DNA of 6,604 nucleotides, from the NCBI GenBank assembly GCA_044357715.1, contig JBIKPA010000160.1:1-6604 (forward strand). Reading direction: 5' to 3'. The notes beneath the pieces were generated by a model. The model did not search any database. It was not told the origin of the DNA and saw only the letters and a program-made list of their open reading frames with translations. Position numbers and translations under genes: made by a program. The DNA is from IMCC26207 sp044357715. GTDB lineage: Bacteria; Actinomycetota; Acidimicrobiia; Acidimicrobiales; Microtrichaceae. This document shows, piece after piece, positions 5,973 to 6,604 of this stretch (within the stretch, counting starts at the first letter, position 1; the number at the start of each line of letters is the position of its first letter).

Positions 5973-6149
5973 GTGCCAAAGAAGGCATCAGTTTCAGACA
6001 AACAGGTAGAACGACTCAGTTTTCTCAGGCGAGTCGCTCAGACGCGACGAAACCCCTGCCGAAACAGGGGCTTCGAGTGCTCCGGGGGTGAGGCTCGAAC
6101 TCATGACCCGCTGATTAACAGGTGCCCTAGGCCCGTGACGCAGCCCTAG
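5973..6149 (+). CDS. Doubtful 58-aa open frame with a good ribosome binding site
   Basis: A GTG at 5973 has AGGAG exactly 5 nt upstream, and the first half reads like a plausible basic protein start (PKKASVSDKQVERLSFLRR). The frame then runs through the hairpin at 6048-6075 and through the antisense of the tRNA-Asn remnant, giving the well-known artefact peptide ARTHDPLIN, and stops at 6147. Either it is a chance frame, or it is the 5' end of a gene whose remainder was lost or replaced. I lean to chance. Confidence 0.2.
   Translation: MPKKASVSDKQVERLSFLRRVAQTRRNPCRNRGFECSGGEARTHDPLINRCPRPVTQP
6012..6036. repeat. 6-bp inverted repeat
   Basis: CGACTC (6012-6017) and GAGTCG (6031-6036) pair perfectly around a 13-nt loop. 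It lies just beyond the terminator hairpin in the direction of tRNA-Asn transcription. It could be a second, weaker terminator stem or chance. No T-tract follows on either strand. Confidence 0.3.
6048..6075 (-). terminator. Terminator hairpin of the (former) tRNA-Asn gene
   Basis: CCCCTG (6053-6058) pairs with CAGGGG (6065-6070) around loop CCGAAA. The stem extends through CGAA/TTCG (6048-6051 with 6072-6075) after one A/C mismatch. It starts 5 nt after the end of the tRNA-Asn 3' half, where a tRNA terminator is expected. The minus strand after the stem has only GTTTCG rather than a long T-run, as is usual for actinobacterial terminators. It marks the left side as the original chromosomal flank of that tRNA gene. 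Confidence 0.6.
6080..6121 (-). pseudogene. 3' half of tRNA-Asn(GUU), likely integration (att) remnant
   Basis: On the minus strand this reads, in order, anticodon loop CTGTTAA (anticodon GUU), 3' anticodon strand TCAGC, variable loop GGGTC, T-arm ATGAG/TTCGAGC/CTCAC, acceptor 3' strand CCCCGGA and discriminator G. Everything 5' of the anticodon loop is missing. The bases before it (GGCAC) cannot pair with TCAGC, and no D-arm or TCCGGGG acceptor strand is found in the remaining bases to the right. T-stem position 49 is A opposite C65, a mismatch that suggests decay. Integrases of the tyrosine family commonly use tRNA 3' halves as attachment sites, leaving a full tRNA at one end of the element and such a fragment at the other. 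The fragment could alternatively come from a simple deletion or an assembly join. Confidence 0.75.
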
Positions 6150-6331
6150 GCGACCTTGAGCGACCCTCCGCATCGCCCGAAAGGTCCTAGCGCTGTGCTG
6201 TCTCCGGCCTACGCGCGACTACGCAGCGATACGACCGCTTCCGCAACCGATTGGGCACAGGTCAGCACGAGCAGTCGGACACCGTCGCCCCGCTGTCCCA
6301 CTGGCTAGCGAGAATGTCTGCTTATGAGCAC
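6122..6331. other. Region without a supported gene, right of the tRNA-Asn scar
   Basis: No frame on either strand here has a start with a ribosome binding site and a credible protein. The plus-strand frame leading into the antiporter fragment is open but reads as low-quality, basic sequence. The stretch is rich in GC and CG steps. It holds the two GCCCTAGGC repeats at its left edge. If the tRNA scar is an element boundary, this is the terminal, non-coding or decayed end of that element. Confidence 0.5.
6124..6151. repeat. Two exact 9-bp direct repeats GCCCTAGGC beside the tRNA scar
   Basis: GCCCTAGGC occurs at 6124-6132 and 6143-6151, 19 nt apart start to start, i.e. about two helical turns. 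Each copy contains the palindrome CCTAGG, and a partial copy (TCCTAG) follows at 6185-6190. The position directly beside the tRNA fragment fits protein-binding sites at an attachment site, but this is inference. Confidence 0.5.
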
Positions 6332-6496
6332 CCAGACGTCCCCGTGATGATCCTCGTTGCAGCGACCTGCCTGCCGGTCTTCTTCTCGGGCCGCAGCATC
6401 ATGCACCGCTTCTAGGGATTCGCCTTCATCGTCGCCTACGTCGTGTACGTCACCTATCTGGTGTGGAACTCGAGCGGTATCTGGCGAGTGCTTTGA
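6332..6496 (+). pseudogene. Degenerate C-terminal fragment of a sodium/calcium exchanger-type (CaCA) membrane protein
   Basis: In one plus-strand frame the sequence reads DVPVMILVAATCLPVFFSGR, then SIMHRF, stop (TAG 6413-6415), then GFAFIVAYVVYVTYLV, ending at TGA 6494-6496. This has the layout of the C-terminus of bacterial Na+/Ca2+ antiporters of the CaCA family: a DLPVM..ACLPVFFTGR-like helix, a short R(W/F)EG loop, then a final helix ending AYLVL. The stop falls exactly where the conserved glutamate codon GAG is expected, a single G-to-T change. Nothing upstream of about 6332 resembles the rest of the exchanger, so roughly the last 55 of more than 300 residues remain. An ATG at 6314 could open the frame but has no ribosome binding site. 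The fragment is non-functional as it stands. Confidence 0.55.
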
Positions 6497-6604
6497 GATT
6501 CGTGGCCGTCGAAGAACCTGGCGACCCGGTCGCGGACCGGCCATGTTCAGCTCAGATGTACCTACCACCAGCGGGTGGATCGGTTCGACGGAAACACCCA
6601 GTCA
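6497..6604. other. Unassigned right end of the window
   Basis: About 108 bp follow the antiporter fragment. The minus strand has an open frame that continues across the antiporter fragment, but its composition (many H, D, R and P) suggests it is only the antisense shadow. I see no hairpin, promoter or recognisable protein here. Confidence 0.4.

Noticed and set aside
6305..6568. Minus-strand frame of 87 codons
   Set aside because: It covers the antiporter relic in antisense, has no ribosome site, and its composition (many H, D and E) reflects the antisense of hydrophobic codons.

Overview
The window looks like a chromosomal segment of a moderately GC-rich actinomycete (Actinomycetota), probably from an environmental lineage. 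The reasons are frequent GTG and TTG starts, tRNA genes without an encoded CCA, a possible leaderless transcript, and protein sequences that read like actinobacterial versions of their families. No phylogenetic marker is present, so anything below phylum is open.

Layout. From 1 to 3788 every gene lies on the minus strand. In transcription order these are an inositol-monophosphatase-family enzyme (3788-3021), a Nudix hydrolase 30 nt later (2990-2487), tRNA-Val(UAC) (2426-2353), a choline-kinase-like phosphotransferase (2316-1408), and a sarcosine/dimethylglycine-dehydrogenase-like flavoprotein that starts 11 nt after the kinase stop and runs off the left edge (1396-1). A divergent 82-bp gap separates this block from a plus-strand acidic protein of unknown function (3871-4431). 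That gene converges on a minus-strand, membrane-anchored pentapeptide-repeat protein (5328-4507). Further right on the minus strand are tRNA-Met(CAU) (5529-5456) and an unrecognised 102-aa protein (5867-5559).

The right end is different. At 6080-6121 lies only the 3' half of a minus-strand tRNA-Asn(GUU), cut at the anticodon loop and still followed by its hairpin terminator. To its right the sequence has no intact gene. It carries two exact GCCCTAGGC repeats and a degenerate C-terminal piece of a sodium/calcium-exchanger-type membrane protein with an in-frame stop. This is the expected appearance of one boundary of an element that integrated into a tRNA-Asn gene, with the element side to the right.

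How the genes may work together. The kinase and the flavoprotein are almost certainly one transcription unit and suggest handling of choline-, betaine- or N-methyl-amino-type substrates. The phosphatase and Nudix hydrolase form a second short unit of housekeeping phosphate-ester chemistry. The remaining genes look independent. No defence system, CRISPR array or intact mobile-element gene is visible. The best leads are the tRNA-Asn scar with the decayed sequence beside it, the pentapeptide-repeat protein, and the two unassigned proteins.
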